From Thermoguttaceae bacterium (GTDB lineage: Bacteria; Planctomycetota; Planctomycetia; Pirellulales; Thermoguttaceae), in NCBI GenBank assembly GCA_017436025.1, contig JAFSDX010000271.1, positions 1 to 62,569 of the forward strand: a DNA stretch of 62,569 nucleotides, written 5' to 3'. Positions 34,406 to 43,679 of the stretch are shown piece after piece; within the stretch, counting starts at the first letter, position 1; every line of letters begins with the position of its first letter. The position numbers and the translations under genes are program-made. A model generated the notes under the pieces. The model was not told the origin of the DNA. It did no database searches and saw nothing but the letters and a program-made list of their open reading frames with translations.

Positions 34406-35620
34406 ATGGAACTGCACGAGTTGATTCAATCCCTCAAAACCGATGAAGGCGGTAAAATCGTTATGGTCGTTTCGGACGGTATCGGCGGTCTTCCGCTGCA
34501 ACCGGGCGGGCCGACCGAACTGGAAGCCGCGTCGACGCCGAATCTCGATCAACTCGCCGCCAAGGGCGTTTCCGGCATGTCCCTCCCGATTCTCCCGGGC
34601 ATTACCCCCGGCAGCGGCCCGGGCCACCTCGGCCTCTTCGGTTACGATCCGCTCGTCTTCCAAATCGGCCGCGGCGTTCTCGAAGCCGCCGGCATCGCGT
34701 TCCCGGTCGGCCCGAACGACGTTTGCATCCGTTGCAACTTCTGCACGATCGACGAAAACGGCCTCATTACCGACCGCCGCGCCGGTCGCATTCCGACGGA
34801 AGAATCGGTCGAAGTCGTTAAACTCCTCAAAAACGTTAGCATTCCGGGCGTCGAAGTCTTCGTCGAGCCGGTGAAAGAACACCGTTTCGTCGTCGTCTTC
34901 CGCGGCGAAGGTCTCGGCGGCAACGTCGCGGACACCGACCCGCAAAAGGTCGGCGCGAAACCGCTCGACCCGGTCGCGAAAGACGCCGAAAGCGAAAAAA
35001 CCGCTCAAGTCGCGAAGGAATTCTTCAACCAAGCCGTCGAAATTTTGAAGGGTCAACCGAAGGCGAACTGCCTGACGATGCGCGGTTTCGCGAAGAAACC
35101 GAACCTCCCGACGTACAAAGAGCTGTACGGCCTCGACGCCGCCGCGATCGCCGTTTATCCGATGTACAAAGGCCTCGCGAGCCTCGTCGGAATGGAACTC
35201 GTCGGCTCCCCGGCTTCGCTCCAAGAAGAAGTCGAAGTCCTGAAAGAAAACTGGAACAAATACGACTTCTTCTTCCTCCACTTCAAGTACACCGACAGCC
35301 GCGGCGAAGACGGCAACTATGAAGAAAAACGCAAGATGGTCGAAGAACTCGACAAAGTTATGCCGCAAATCGCCGAACTTATCGGCCCGAGCGACTGCTT
35401 GATCGTTACCGGCGACCACAGCACCCCGGCGAAGATGGCGTCGCACTCCTTCCACCCGGTTCCGACGATGATCGTTTCCGACCTCGCGCGCACCGACTCC
35501 TGCCAAAAATTCGGCGAAACGGAAGCGAACAATTTCGGCGGTCTCGGCCACTTCCAAGCGATTCACCTGATGCCGCTCGCGATGGCGCACGCCAACCGCT
35601 TGGGCAAATTCGGCGCTTAA
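34406..35620 (+). CDS. apgM: 2,3-bisphosphoglycerate-independent phosphoglycerate mutase (archaeal/ApgM type)
   Basis: 404 aa from ATG 34406 (AAAGG about 9 bases upstream); a TTG seven codons earlier is less likely. It interconverts 3- and 2-phosphoglycerate in glycolysis. Alkaline phosphatase-superfamily signatures are VMVVSDGIGGLPLQ, STPNLDQLAAKG, ITPGSGPGHLGLFGYDP with the nucleophilic Ser, FFFLHFKYTDSRGEDG and IVTGDHSTPAKMASHS, all metal-binding. The length matches the ApgM group better than the 510-aa GpmI group. It is a single-gene unit with its own promoter and terminator. Confidence 0.94.
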   Translation: MELHELIQSLKTDEGGKIVMVVSDGIGGLPLQPGGPTELEAASTPNLDQLAAKGVSGMSLPILPGITPGSGPGHLGLFGYDPLVFQIGRGVLEAAGIAFPVGPNDVCIRCNFCTIDENGLITDRRAGRIPTEESVEVVKLLKNVSIPGVEVFVEPVKEHRFVVVFRGEGLGGNVADTDPQKVGAKPLDPVAKDAESEKTAQVAKEFFNQAVEILKGQPKANCLTMRGFAKKPNLPTYKELYGLDAAAIAVYPMYKGLASLVGMELVGSPASLQEEVEVLKENWNKYDFFFLHFKYTDSRGEDGNYEEKRKMVEELDKVMPQIAELIGPSDCLIVTGDHSTPAKMASHSFHPVPTMIVSDLARTDSCQKFGETEANNFGGLGHFQAIHLMPLAMAHANRLGKFGA

Positions 35621-35633
35621 TTTTCGCCCCTTA

Positions 35634-35659
35634 GGAGCGTTTTCGGACGCTCCCGTTTT
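35634..35659 (+). terminator. Terminator after apgM
   Basis: GGAGCGT (35634-35640), six-base loop, ACGCTCC (35647-35653), then CGTTTT. It lies 14 bp after the apgM stop codon. Confidence 0.65.
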
Positions 35660-35843
35660 CAGCGCTCGCCGATTTTAACGTTTTTGCCGGTTACAAGGCG
35701 CGTTAAAGTCGGCGGTCGGTTCCTTTTTTCTTGACGGACGGTTCGCCGCTTCCAATGCCAAACTTGGAAGGCGATTCGTTCGCCAACTTCCTTTTAAAAC
35801 GCGGCGACGCGCTTGCGTCTAAGCGGCGACAGGGACGACGCCT

Positions 35844-36434
35844 ATGTTGAAACGCTCGTATTTTAACGTTTTTACCGCCTCGACGCTTCTTCTTGGCGCC
35901 GCGTTCGGTTGCGGTCGCGCTCCCGAAACGTCGGAAATTCCGCCTGAAGTCGCCGCGGCGCGTTCGGTCGATTATTCGGCCGCGCCCGACGGCGAAGTCG
36001 CGCTTTTGACGTCCGACGAGAAATACGACGAGTTTGTCAAAAGCTCGCCGGTCGCCGTCGTTAAATTCGGCGCGCAGTGGTGCCCGCCCTGCCGCGCGTT
36101 CGAACCCGATTTGCGCAAACAAGCCGGTTATTTCGCCGGTCGCGGAGTAAAATTCGCCGAAGTCGACGTCGACGAACTGGGCGCGAAGGCGCGCGATCTC
36201 GGCGTTCAATCGATTCCGGACGTTCGCGTTTACCTCGACGGTCGCGCATACGCGCGAATCGTCGGTTACGAGCCGCACACGTTGGCGAATCTCGTCGACT
36301 CCATTTGCGAACCCGCGCCGCAAAAGTCGCGATCGGTCGCCTCGGACGCGCCGGAAACGACTTCGTCGACGATTTCGGAAGCCGACGAACCCGCTGAAAA
36401 ACCGCTCGAAGAGGAGCTTTGGCCGGAAGAATGA
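35844..36434 (+). CDS. Thioredoxin-fold lipoprotein or secreted thioredoxin
   Basis: 196 aa. An N-terminal hydrophobic stretch ends in LLLGAAFGCGR, probably an imperfect lipobox with Cys23. The thioredoxin domain covers about 45-155: VAVVKFGAQWCPPCRAFEPDL holds the redox pair WCPPC, and LGVQSIPDVRVYLDGR contains the cis-Pro. A Ser/Glu-rich tail follows. It would exchange disulfides outside the cytoplasm. Its stop codon overlaps the rnpA start (ATGA), so it is the first gene of a thioredoxin-rnpA-yidD unit; the usual rpmH is absent. Confidence 0.88.
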   Translation: MLKRSYFNVFTASTLLLGAAFGCGRAPETSEIPPEVAAARSVDYSAAPDGEVALLTSDEKYDEFVKSSPVAVVKFGAQWCPPCRAFEPDLRKQAGYFAGRGVKFAEVDVDELGAKARDLGVQSIPDVRVYLDGRAYARIVGYEPHTLANLVDSICEPAPQKSRSVASDAPETTSSTISEADEPAEKPLEEELWPEE

Positions 36435-36919
36435 CCGATTCCTCCCCCGTCGACGCGCCGGAAACGCCCCGATTTTTCCGTTTCGATAAAGCGCGAAAAA
36501 TCAAACGCGCGACCGATTTTCAACTCGTTTATCGAGCGCGGATTCGCGTTTACAACGAGCGCCTGACCGTTTGCTGTCGACCGACGACGCCCGACGCGCC
36601 AAGCCGTTTGGGGCTTTCCGTTTCGAAAAAAGTCGGCAAAGCGTTCGTTCGCAACCGTTGGAAGCGTTTGCTCCGCGAAGCGTTTCGGCTTCGTCGTCGC
36701 GAATTTCCGACCGGTTTCGATTTCATCGCTATCCCGACGCGTCAAGACAAGGTTCCGTCGCTGGAAACGCTCGCCGACGATTTGACCAAATTATCGCGTC
36801 GTTGCGTTCGCAAAGCGATAAAAAGAGGCGCGACAACCTCGACGTCGCTTCCTCCGGTTTCCGACTCCGCCGAGGTCGTTCCGTTTTCGCCTTCTTCCGC
36901 GCCGTCGTCGAATGATTAA
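36431..36919 (+). CDS. rnpA: Ribonuclease P protein component
   Basis: 162 aa. It assists the RNase P RNA in removing 5' leaders from pre-tRNA. The signature [24 protein letters not shown] carries the conserved Arg-rich RNR motif, preceded by [19 protein letters not shown]. Both ends are extended relative to the typical 110-130 aa. The start ATG overlaps the upstream thioredoxin stop, and the 3' end overlaps yidD by 8 bp, indicating coupled translation. Confidence 0.95.
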   Translation: MTDSSPVDAPETPRFFRFDKARKIKRATDFQLVYRARIRVYNERLTVCCRPTTPDAPSRLGLSVSKKVGKAFVRNRWKRLLREAFRLRRREFPTGFDFIAIPTRQDKVPSLETLADDLTKLSRRCVRKAIKRGATTSTSLPPVSDSAEVVPFSPSSAPSSND

Positions 36920-37187
36920 ACGCGTCCTCCGCTTTTTATCGAAACTTTTATTTGCCGTCGAAACGTTTATTGAACGCGTTCTAACGTTTTTCGTCGTTAA
37001 AATCGTTCGTTTTTACCAACTTGCAATCAGCCCGGCTTTTGGCCCCTGTTGTCGTTTTACTCCGACGTGCAGTCAATATTGTTTATTGGCGATTCAAAAA
37101 TACGGCGTGTTCGTCGGCGTTCTTAAAACGGTTTGGCGCATTTTGCGTTGCCACCCTTTTTCTCGCGGCGGTTACGACCCGCCCTAA
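36912..37187 (+). CDS. yidD: Membrane protein insertion efficiency factor YidD
   Basis: 91 aa. It is a small membrane-associated protein assisting YidC-dependent insertion. The hallmark [19 protein letters not shown] is followed by [18 protein letters not shown] and [12 protein letters not shown]. An amphipathic N-terminal helix precedes it. It overlaps the end of rnpA, the usual position; yidC itself is not directly downstream in this window. Confidence 0.96.
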   Translation: MIKRVLRFLSKLLFAVETFIERVLTFFVVKIVRFYQLAISPAFGPCCRFTPTCSQYCLLAIQKYGVFVGVLKTVWRILRCHPFSRGGYDPP

Positions 37188-37269
37188 CCGCGCGTTCCCC
37201 CTATTTTAACTTTAAACGTCGTTTTAAGTTCCGCAACGTTTTAACGCGACGCGTTTGAAAAATGCAACA

Positions 37270-37626
37270 ATGAAAATAACGTTCCTATGCGAATCTTGCC
37301 GCTCGGAATTATCGGCCTCGGTTTCGTCCGATTTCGCCGGTCGAGCCGTCCTTTGTCCGCATTGCCGAAAAAAAACGCGGATTCCGGCGGTTAATTCTTC
37401 GACCGCTCCCCCGCCGACGCCCGAAAACGTTTGCGAATCGCCGAACGTTTTCGCCAAACCTTGCGCCGATTTTGCGCCGAATCCGTTCGCTTTTTCGGTT
37501 CGCCTCGAAACTTTCGCGCCTCGCAACAGCGGCGAAGACGACGTTTCCGCCGCCGAAGCGCCCGTTTCCAAAACGCCGAGCGTCAGCGAATTAATCGCGA
37601 CGTTGCTAGACGAAGAAAATCGTTAA
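37270..37626 (+). CDS. Small zinc-ribbon protein of unknown function
   Basis: 118 aa from ATG 37270 (a TTG 15 bp upstream is also in frame). The N-terminus holds a four-cysteine knuckle, CESCRSELSASVSSDFAGRA then CPHCRKKTRIP, typical of zinc ribbons in planctomycete regulatory or hypothetical proteins. The rest is Pro/Ser/Ala-rich and probably disordered, ending in a short helix (SVSELIATLLDEENR). It is cytoplasmic. It lies between yidD and queC on the same strand. No specific role can be given. Confidence 0.7.
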   Translation: MKITFLCESCRSELSASVSSDFAGRAVLCPHCRKKTRIPAVNSSTAPPPTPENVCESPNVFAKPCADFAPNPFAFSVRLETFAPRNSGEDDVSAAEAPVSKTPSVSELIATLLDEENR

Positions 37627-37728
37627 AACCCTTTTTTTCGTTTTTGCCCGCCTATTCTTCCTTCCCCGACGCTCCGCGCTCGCGCTTCCAACCGCTCGGA
37701 CGTCCCCCCAATTTTCCAAGGTTTCCTA

Positions 37729-38439
37729 ATGTCGACTAAAAAAGCGGTCGTTTTACTTTCCGGCGGTCTCGACTCCTCGACGGTTTGCGCTCTCGCGGCG
37801 GCCGAAGGTCGGGAAATTTACGCCCTCACCTTAAACTACAACCAACGGCACGCTCGCGAACTCGACGCCGCCCGCGCCGTCGCTCGTTCCTTCAACGTTC
37901 GCGAACACCTGATTTTCCCGATCGATTTAACGCTGTTCGGCGGAAGTTCGCTCACCGACGACGCGATCGTCGTCGAAACGGACGTCCCGCTCGAAGAAAT
38001 CGGCGCGTCGATTCCGACCTCCTACGTTCCGGCGCGCAACACGATCTTTCTTTCGCTCGCCCTCGCCTTCGCCGAAACGCGCGGCGCCAACGAAATTTGG
38101 CTCGGAATCAACTGCGTCGATTATAGCGGTTATCCCGATTGCCGCCCGGAATATTTAGCCGCGTTTTCCCAACTTGCCCAACTTGCGACCAAAGTTGGCG
38201 TCGAAGGAACCGCGATTGAAATCAAAGCGCCCCTTTTGCGCCTCGACAAAAGCGAAATCATCCGTCGCGGCGTCGAACTCGGCCTTGATTATTCGTTGAC
38301 GCGCACCTGTTACGACCTCGACGACGCCGGTTTGTCTTGCGGTCGCTGCGAAGCCTGCGTTTTGCGCCAAGCCGGTTTCGCCGACGCGGGCCTCGTCGAC
38401 CCGGCGCCCTATCGCGACCGACGTCCCGACGCCGTTTGA
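37729..38439 (+). CDS. queC: 7-cyano-7-deazaguanine synthase QueC
   Basis: 236 aa. It converts 7-carboxy-7-deazaguanine to preQ0 with ATP and ammonia, in queuosine synthesis. The PP-loop VVLLSGGLDSSTVCAL is followed by LTLNYNQRHARELDAA, VPARNTIFLSLALAFAE and INCVDYSGYPDCRPEY. The zinc-binding cysteines are in TCYDLDDAGLSCGRCEACVLR. Full length. No preQ1 riboswitch is apparent upstream, and the other que genes are not in the window. Confidence 0.96.
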   Translation: MSTKKAVVLLSGGLDSSTVCALAAAEGREIYALTLNYNQRHARELDAARAVARSFNVREHLIFPIDLTLFGGSSLTDDAIVVETDVPLEEIGASIPTSYVPARNTIFLSLALAFAETRGANEIWLGINCVDYSGYPDCRPEYLAAFSQLAQLATKVGVEGTAIEIKAPLLRLDKSEIIRRGVELGLDYSLTRTCYDLDDAGLSCGRCEACVLRQAGFADAGLVDPAPYRDRRPDAV

Positions 38440-38647
38440 CCCCAACTTAAACGGCGGCGATTTTGCGAAGCGTCGCCGCGTTCCCCTCAAGATTGCCGCC
38501 TCAAACGCCGATAATCCCCAAAACGCGCTTTGTCGGGCCGTTTCTTCAACGCTTTTTACCGACGCCGACGGATCGGCGCGCCGGTTCGGCGATTTTTCGC
38601 ATTTTTCGTTCCCAACAAGAAAAACGTTTTAAGGCAAGGACGTCGTT

Positions 38648-38977
38648 ATGAAAAAGATTTCTCGTCGCGATTTTACCGTTTGCGCTCTTGGTTTCGTCGT
38701 CGGACTTTTCGGGCGCCGCGGCGCCTTTGGAGCGATCGACGCGCTCGACGCGGCGTTGGTCAAGCAAGAATTGCGCGTTAAAACGGACGCCGAGAGCGCG
38801 TTTGTCGACGACGTCGTCGCCAAAACTCGCGCCGGCGAAATTCCGGCGAATATTTTGAACGCGGCGTATCGTTACGCGCTGAAAAAAGAGGGCGCGCGCC
38901 GCGTTTATTATTTCGCTCGTTGCCTTGAAATTTTGACGAAAAGAGCCGGTCTAAACGTTAAATTCCTTAAATTTTAA
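38648..38977 (+). CDS. Short exported protein with Tat signal, unknown function
   Basis: 109 aa. KKISRRDFTVCALGFVVGLF is a canonical twin-arginine motif (SRRDF) with hydrophobic core and a likely cleavage site after AFG. The mature part is about 80 residues, mostly helical (LDAALVKQELRVKTDAESAF, ILNAAYRYALKKEGARRVYY). No cofactor-binding motif is seen, which is unusual for a Tat substrate. It stands alone between queC and a bidirectional terminator. Confidence 0.7.
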   Translation: MKKISRRDFTVCALGFVVGLFGRRGAFGAIDALDAALVKQELRVKTDAESAFVDDVVAKTRAGEIPANILNAAYRYALKKEGARRVYYFARCLEILTKRAGLNVKFLKF

Positions 38978-39066
38978 CGTTCTCCGCTCAAAAACGCCCT
39001 CGTTTCCGCTCGGCGCGATTTGTCAATCTCGCTTTCGCCGCGAACCGGTCGTTTTCCCTAAAATTT

Positions 39067-39106
39067 AAGCGCGCCGTCGAGGAGTTTTACTTCTCAACGG
39101 CGCGCT
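39067..39106. terminator. Bidirectional terminator between the Tat-signal gene and mcsB
   Basis: AAGCGCGCCGT (39067-39077) pairs perfectly with ACGGCGCGCTT (39096-39106), flanked by AAATTT on the left and T5 (39106-39110) on the right. Confidence 0.75.
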
Positions 39107-39130
39107 TTTTATCGTCGAGCCCTTGTTTCG

Positions 39131-40192
39131 TCAAACGTAAGCCGCTAATTTTTTCCGCACATACTCGGCGCGCAACACCTCTTCGTCGATTTCGGCGTCG
39201 GCTTTCGTCCCGGTTAAACGCCGCAAATGCGACGTTTGAATCGCCGCGGTCAACTCGTCGAGAACGGAAACCGGAACGGCTTCGAGCAAACGCAAGCGAA
39301 CGCCGAGCCGAACGCTCGACAAGTGCGCCATCGCTTCCTCCATCGTGATCGCGCGGGCCGATTTCAGCAACGCGAACGCTCGACAGCAACGATCCATCGC
39401 GCCGTCGCGATCTTTTTCCAGCATCGTTTGGCGCGCCTGCCGTTCGTAATTAATCACGCACGGAATCACCTCGCTTAACTGTTCGATAATCCCTTCCTCG
39501 GATTCGCCCAAAGTCGCCTGATTGCTGACCTGAAAAAATTCGCCGAGAACGCGCGACCATTCGCCGTATATTCCGCGCACCGCCAAGTTCATTTTTTGCA
39601 GTCCGCGAAGCACTTTTTCCACCTCGTTCGTTTCGATCAACGCCGGCAAGTGCAACATAACGCTCGCGCGAATCCCGGTTCCGACGTTCGACGGACAGGC
39701 GGTCAAGTACCCCAATTTCTCGTCGAACGCGTAATCGAGTTCCGCTTCGAACGCGTCGTCCAGTTCGTCGACTTGTTTCCAAAGGTCGCGCAACGCGAAT
39801 CCGCTCGCGGTCGCCTGCAGTCGCAAATGATCCTCTTCGTTGACCATCGCGCAAAAATTCTCGCGTTTTGCCAACAAGAGCGCGCGCGGTCGCTTCCCCG
39901 CTTCCGCAAATTCGCGACTCGCGACGAGCCTTTCCTGCAGAAATCGGGCGTCGTCCGCCGAAACGTCGGCAAAATCGATAAACTCCGCTTCGTCGGTCGA
40001 AAAACGATTCGCGGCGACCCGCGAACAAGCCTCGACGATACTCCGCAAATCGCCGTCCGTCGCGCGACCGACAAAAGGAAAACCGCTTAAATTCCGCGCC
40101 AAGCGAACGCGGCTCGAAATCGCGACGTCGGAATCGGGCCCGTCGTCGCGCAACCAAGCGCAACGCCGCCGCAACAAATCGTTAAAATTCAC
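39131..40192 (-). CDS. mcsB: Protein-arginine kinase (McsB-like)
   Basis: 353 aa from GTG 40192, which has GAGG six bases upstream; this gives the normal McsB length. The phosphagen-kinase catalytic domain has VAISSRVRLARNLSGFPF, FCAMVNEEDHLRLQ, LGYLTACPSNVGTGIRAS (conserved Cys) and SNQATLGESEEGI. The C-terminal arginine-binding segment includes RRLTGTKADAEIDEEVLR. McsB phosphorylates arginines on proteins destined for ClpCP. No mcsA, ctsR or clpC lies next to it here. It is co-directional with the GlmU-like gene upstream, 182 bp away. Confidence 0.9.
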   Translation of the reverse strand: MNFNDLLRRRCAWLRDDGPDSDVAISSRVRLARNLSGFPFVGRATDGDLRSIVEACSRVAANRFSTDEAEFIDFADVSADDARFLQERLVASREFAEAGKRPRALLLAKRENFCAMVNEEDHLRLQATASGFALRDLWKQVDELDDAFEAELDYAFDEKLGYLTACPSNVGTGIRASVMLHLPALIETNEVEKVLRGLQKMNLAVRGIYGEWSRVLGEFFQVSNQATLGESEEGIIEQLSEVIPCVINYERQARQTMLEKDRDGAMDRCCRAFALLKSARAITMEEAMAHLSSVRLGVRLRLLEAVPVSVLDELTAAIQTSHLRRLTGTKADAEIDEEVLRAEYVRKKLAAYV

Positions 40193-40374
40193 TAAATGCC
40201 TCGTTTTCTCCCAACAAACGCGCCCGGAGTTCGCCAACGCGACGCCGTTCCCGTTATATTCGTCAAACGCCTCAAAATCGATTCTCGGCGCCGGTCTCAA
40301 TGTCGACCGTTCCAACGCCTCGACCGGATTCGACGTATTTTACCCAATCGGAGCGTTTTCGCCAAGCGCAAAAA

Positions 40375-41640
40375 TTAGAGCGCGAGCGGTTCGTTCGCCA
40401 GCTGTCGTTCGGAACGCGTCAGCTCGTACATATCGCGAATTAATTTTATATCGCAGGGACGTTGTTTGACGTCGCGGCGGAAAAACATCCGCTCCTGCGT
40501 CGCGATCATTAATTCGAGCGAAATTTCGGTCGTTTGGCCGAACGAACGCGCGTAATTGACGAAACTCGGCACCGCGGTCGTAACGAAACCGTAGACCATA
40601 CTGCACGCGCCGATCGTTTTCCCGGTAAAAATGCTCGTGTTGATCGCCGTTTTCGCATAGTCGCCGACGACGCACCCCAAAAACTGCATCCGCGACGGCG
40701 ATTTTCCGGCCGGCGTCTCTTGCCAAACCTCGTTGTACGAGTTTTTCAAGTCGCTGTTGCACGTCCCGGCGCCCAAGTTTACCCAGCTTCCCAAATAGCT
40801 GTGTCCGAGGAAGCCGTGGTGTTGCTTGTTCGAATACTGTTCGATCGTCGTCGCCTCGACTTCGCCGCCGACTTTGCACGTCGAACCGATCGCGACGTAA
40901 TCCTTAATCGCCGCGTGTTCCAGAATCCGGCTGTTTCGCCCGACGTAAACCGGCCCCCGCATGAAGGCGAACGGCCCGATTTTAACGTTTTTATCCAAAA
41001 TAACGGGCCCGTTTTTCGAGTCGACGACAAAATACTCGCCGATTTCCGGTCGCTCCTCGACGGCGCGCGGCACAAAGAGTCCGTCGGCGATCTCGCAATA
41101 ATCGCCGGTCGCGACGCGACTTTCCAAATTTTCGTTAATGTAACGCAAATGATAACGCACCGCGTCGGACGAGCGTTCCAACAACGCGATCGGTTCGCCG
41201 ACGTCGACCGTTTGCAGATTCAAATCCTTCAAAATTCCCTGCAACTGCGCGCAACCGATCTCTTGACGCGGCAAAAATTCCGCCGAATTCAGCGTCGCGG
41301 CGACGATCGAGGAACCGGAAACGATCGCGGCGCCCCGTTCGCAAGGCGTCGTCGTCAACGCTCGCCAAGCGTTCAAGAGAGCGTAACGCGGCGCCGTTCT
41401 CGCGTTGATCAGCAAAATCGGGCCCTTGCGCTCGCCCCGAGCCGGAGTCCAAGCGAACGGAACGTCCTCGCGCAGCAGGTCGCGCAGGTGCGGACGCGCG
41501 ATCAACTCGATTTCGCCTCCTAATTGACGCGCCAAATTCAATAAGCGCAAGGAACCGACGCTGATCGAAAACGCCGGACGCCCGACGGTGATCGGATAAA
41601 GATCGACGACTTTATCGTCCTCAAATAAAATAATATGCAT
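40375..41640 (-). CDS. GlmU-like sugar nucleotidyltransferase / left-handed beta-helix protein
   Basis: 421 aa from ATG 41640 with GGAG about 9 bases upstream; the frame is open another 91 codons without protein-like composition. The N-terminus MHIILFEDDKVVDLYPITVGRPAF is typical of the putative sugar nucleotidyltransferases related to GlmU. The second half has hexapeptide left-handed beta-helix repeats (GPFAFMRGPVYVGRNSRILE, VAIGSTCKVGGEVEATTIEQ, YLGSWVNLGAGTCNSDLKNS). The canonical pyrophosphorylase loop GxGTRM is not visible, so nucleotidyltransfer is uncertain; acyltransfer is possible. It probably serves envelope polysaccharide precursors. Confidence 0.82.
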   Translation of the reverse strand: MHIILFEDDKVVDLYPITVGRPAFSISVGSLRLLNLARQLGGEIELIARPHLRDLLREDVPFAWTPARGERKGPILLINARTAPRYALLNAWRALTTTPCERGAAIVSGSSIVAATLNSAEFLPRQEIGCAQLQGILKDLNLQTVDVGEPIALLERSSDAVRYHLRYINENLESRVATGDYCEIADGLFVPRAVEERPEIGEYFVVDSKNGPVILDKNVKIGPFAFMRGPVYVGRNSRILEHAAIKDYVAIGSTCKVGGEVEATTIEQYSNKQHHGFLGHSYLGSWVNLGAGTCNSDLKNSYNEVWQETPAGKSPSRMQFLGCVVGDYAKTAINTSIFTGKTIGACSMVYGFVTTAVPSFVNYARSFGQTTEISLELMIATQERMFFRRDVKQRPCDIKLIRDMYELTRSERQLANEPLAL

Positions 41641-41957
41641 ACTTTGTTTCTCCGACGTTTTATTCAACAGCGCGTCCTTAGGACGGCGAAATTTTGCGCG
41701 TCGATTCGGTTCGCCAACGACGCTCGTTCGCGTCGCTTTCCGGCGTTCGTCGCGAAGATCGCCGCACCGAACCTCGCCGTTTGAGCCGGGAAAACGTCTC
41801 AGCCGCGCTCGTTTATTCATTATAAAAGGAATAGACGAAAAATCAAGATTTTTCAAAAAAAAACTTTTGTTCCTTCCTTCTTCCCTTCGTTTATAAGTCC
41901 AACGCGCCCGCAACGGAAAATTTTCTTAAAAAATCGCTCGAAACCGGCTTTTTTTTC

Positions 41958-41986
41958 TCGACGAATCGACCAAAATTGCGTAAAAT
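41958..41986 (+). promoter_or_regulatory. Possible promoter of the HtrA-like gene
   Basis: TCGACG (41958-41963), 17 bp, TAAAAT (41981-41986), about 105 bp before the ATG. The -35 box is weak. The rest of the 41641-42091 gap shows no gene. Confidence 0.35.
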
Positions 41987-42091
41987 CCCTTGAAGGCTGT
42001 CGAAATTATTCGCTCTCTTCATTTCGAACGCTCGCGCCGTCGTTCGACCGCGCCGTTAAAATCCCCCTAATCGCAACAAAGGACGCGCTCA

Positions 42092-43390
42092 ATGCATAAA
42101 TCGTCGTTTGCCTATCTTGCCGCCGCGCTCGCCGGCGGTTGTTTCGCGCTTTCGCTCCAATCGCTCTCGACCTCGACGGCGCTTTTTCCGCGCCTCGCCG
42201 CTCAACGCCCGGACGTCCGCCAAACGTCCCCCGCGCTTCGAAACGATTTTGCCAATTTTAACGAAGCGTTCGACGCTTACGACGACAAGCAAAACGCCGC
42301 GACGCCCCTTTCGACGCAAATTCCGCCCCTCGACGGCGGTTCCGCTCCGTCGAACGTCGTCCGCCCCGCCGCCCGTTCGACCGACGATCTCGCGACGCGC
42401 CTTGCCGAATTTCCCCCGCAAGAGCGAACGCAAATTGAAATTTACGCCAAAAACAATAAAAGCGTCGTCAACGTAGCGACCGTTTCGGAAAATCAACGCG
42501 CCTTCTTTCAACAAACGTCGGAAGGTTGCGGAAGCGGAATCGTCTTGAACGCGTCCGGCGTCGTTTTGACCAATTTTCACGTCGTCGAAGGCTCGCGCAA
42601 AATTGAAGTAACGCTTTTCAACGGCGAAACGTATCCCGCCAAGCCGCTCGGCGTCGACCCGAACACCGACGTCGCGCTCTTGAAAATCGACGCGCCGGAA
42701 TCGAGTCTCTTCCCGATTCAATTCGGCGACTCGTCGAAGCTCCTCGTCGGCCAAACCGTTTTCGCGATCGGCAATCCGTTCGGCCTCGAACGGACGATGA
42801 CGCAAGGGATCGTTTCGAACCTGAACCGAACGATCGGGAGTCCGCAACAATTCCGCCAAATCAAAGGCGTCATTCAGATCGACGCGGCGATCAACCCGGG
42901 CAACTCCGGCGGCGTCCTTCTCGACTCAAAGGGTCGAATGATCGGGATGAACACCGCGATCGCCAGTCGCGTCGGCGAAAGCTCCGGCGTCGGGTTCGCG
43001 ATTCCGGTCAACACGATTCACCGTATCGCGTCGATTTTGCTCGAAAAGGGCGAAGTGGTGCGCGGCGACGCGGGCGTCGTGCAGGTAACCGAAACGGAAG
43101 ACGGTCTCATTCCGAGCCTTATCGACGAAGACGGCGCCGCCGACCGAGCCGGTTTGCGCGGCGGAAAACTCGTTGTCGCTATTCAACAACGCAACGGTAT
43201 TCAATATCAAACGCGACACGTTAAGCGGCCCGAAGGCGGTTTCGACGTTATCTTCGGCGTCAACGGCGCTCCGGTGAAGACCGGCGAAGACTTCATCACC
43301 GCCGTCGAGGAACACGCGCCGGGCGAAACGATCGTTCTTAACGTTTTGCGTCGCGGCCAAAAGATCGAATTGCCCGTCGTCCTCAAATAA
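42092..43390 (+). CDS. HtrA/DegP-like periplasmic serine protease with one PDZ domain
   Basis: 432 aa with an N-terminal signal (FAYLAAALAGGCFALSLQSL). The chymotrypsin-like triad is intact: His in LTNFHVVEGSRK, Asp in DPNTDVALLKID and Ser in INPGNSGGVLLDSKG. FAIGNPFGLERTMTQGIVS lies between Asp and Ser. A C-terminal PDZ domain (about 335-430) contains ADRAGLRGGKLVVAI. It degrades or refolds damaged envelope proteins. The ATG has AAAGGA upstream. A GC hairpin, GCGGCGTCG/CGACGCCGC (43429-43455), follows the gene without a T-run. Confidence 0.93.
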   Translation: MHKSSFAYLAAALAGGCFALSLQSLSTSTALFPRLAAQRPDVRQTSPALRNDFANFNEAFDAYDDKQNAATPLSTQIPPLDGGSAPSNVVRPAARSTDDLATRLAEFPPQERTQIEIYAKNNKSVVNVATVSENQRAFFQQTSEGCGSGIVLNASGVVLTNFHVVEGSRKIEVTLFNGETYPAKPLGVDPNTDVALLKIDAPESSLFPIQFGDSSKLLVGQTVFAIGNPFGLERTMTQGIVSNLNRTIGSPQQFRQIKGVIQIDAAINPGNSGGVLLDSKGRMIGMNTAIASRVGESSGVGFAIPVNTIHRIASILLEKGEVVRGDAGVVQVTETEDGLIPSLIDEDGAADRAGLRGGKLVVAIQQRNGIQYQTRHVKRPEGGFDVIFGVNGAPVKTGEDFITAVEEHAPGETIVLNVLRRGQKIELPVVLK

Positions 43391-43621
43391 CCCGTCCTTC
43401 CCGCTCCTCCCAACTTGTCTGTTTTAACGCGGCGTCGTTCTTGACGCGACGCCGCGCCCAATTTACTCCGCAACGTTATTCTCTTTTTGAAACGCAACGC
43501 TAATCGAACGTCGACGCCGAATCTCGTTTTCGAACGCGTTTCTTTGTAAGTCGCTTTTTAAATGTCGCGTTATCAAAATCGTTAAAAACCTTAAAACTCC
43601 GATAAAACGCGCAAAACGCTC

Positions 43622-43650
43622 TTGAAAAACCGCTAAAAATTTGCGATAAT
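43622..43650 (+). promoter_or_regulatory. Promoter of the lipoprotein gene at 43680
   Basis: TTGAAA (43622-43627), 17 bp, GATAAT (43645-43650), 30 bp before the start codon. Confidence 0.6.
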
Positions 43651-43679
43651 AAGAAATACTCGGGTTTGAGGGCGCGCTT

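Noticed and set aside
37627-37728. preQ1 riboswitch upstream of queC
   Set aside because: The short gap lacks the C-rich loop and A-rich tail of that class.
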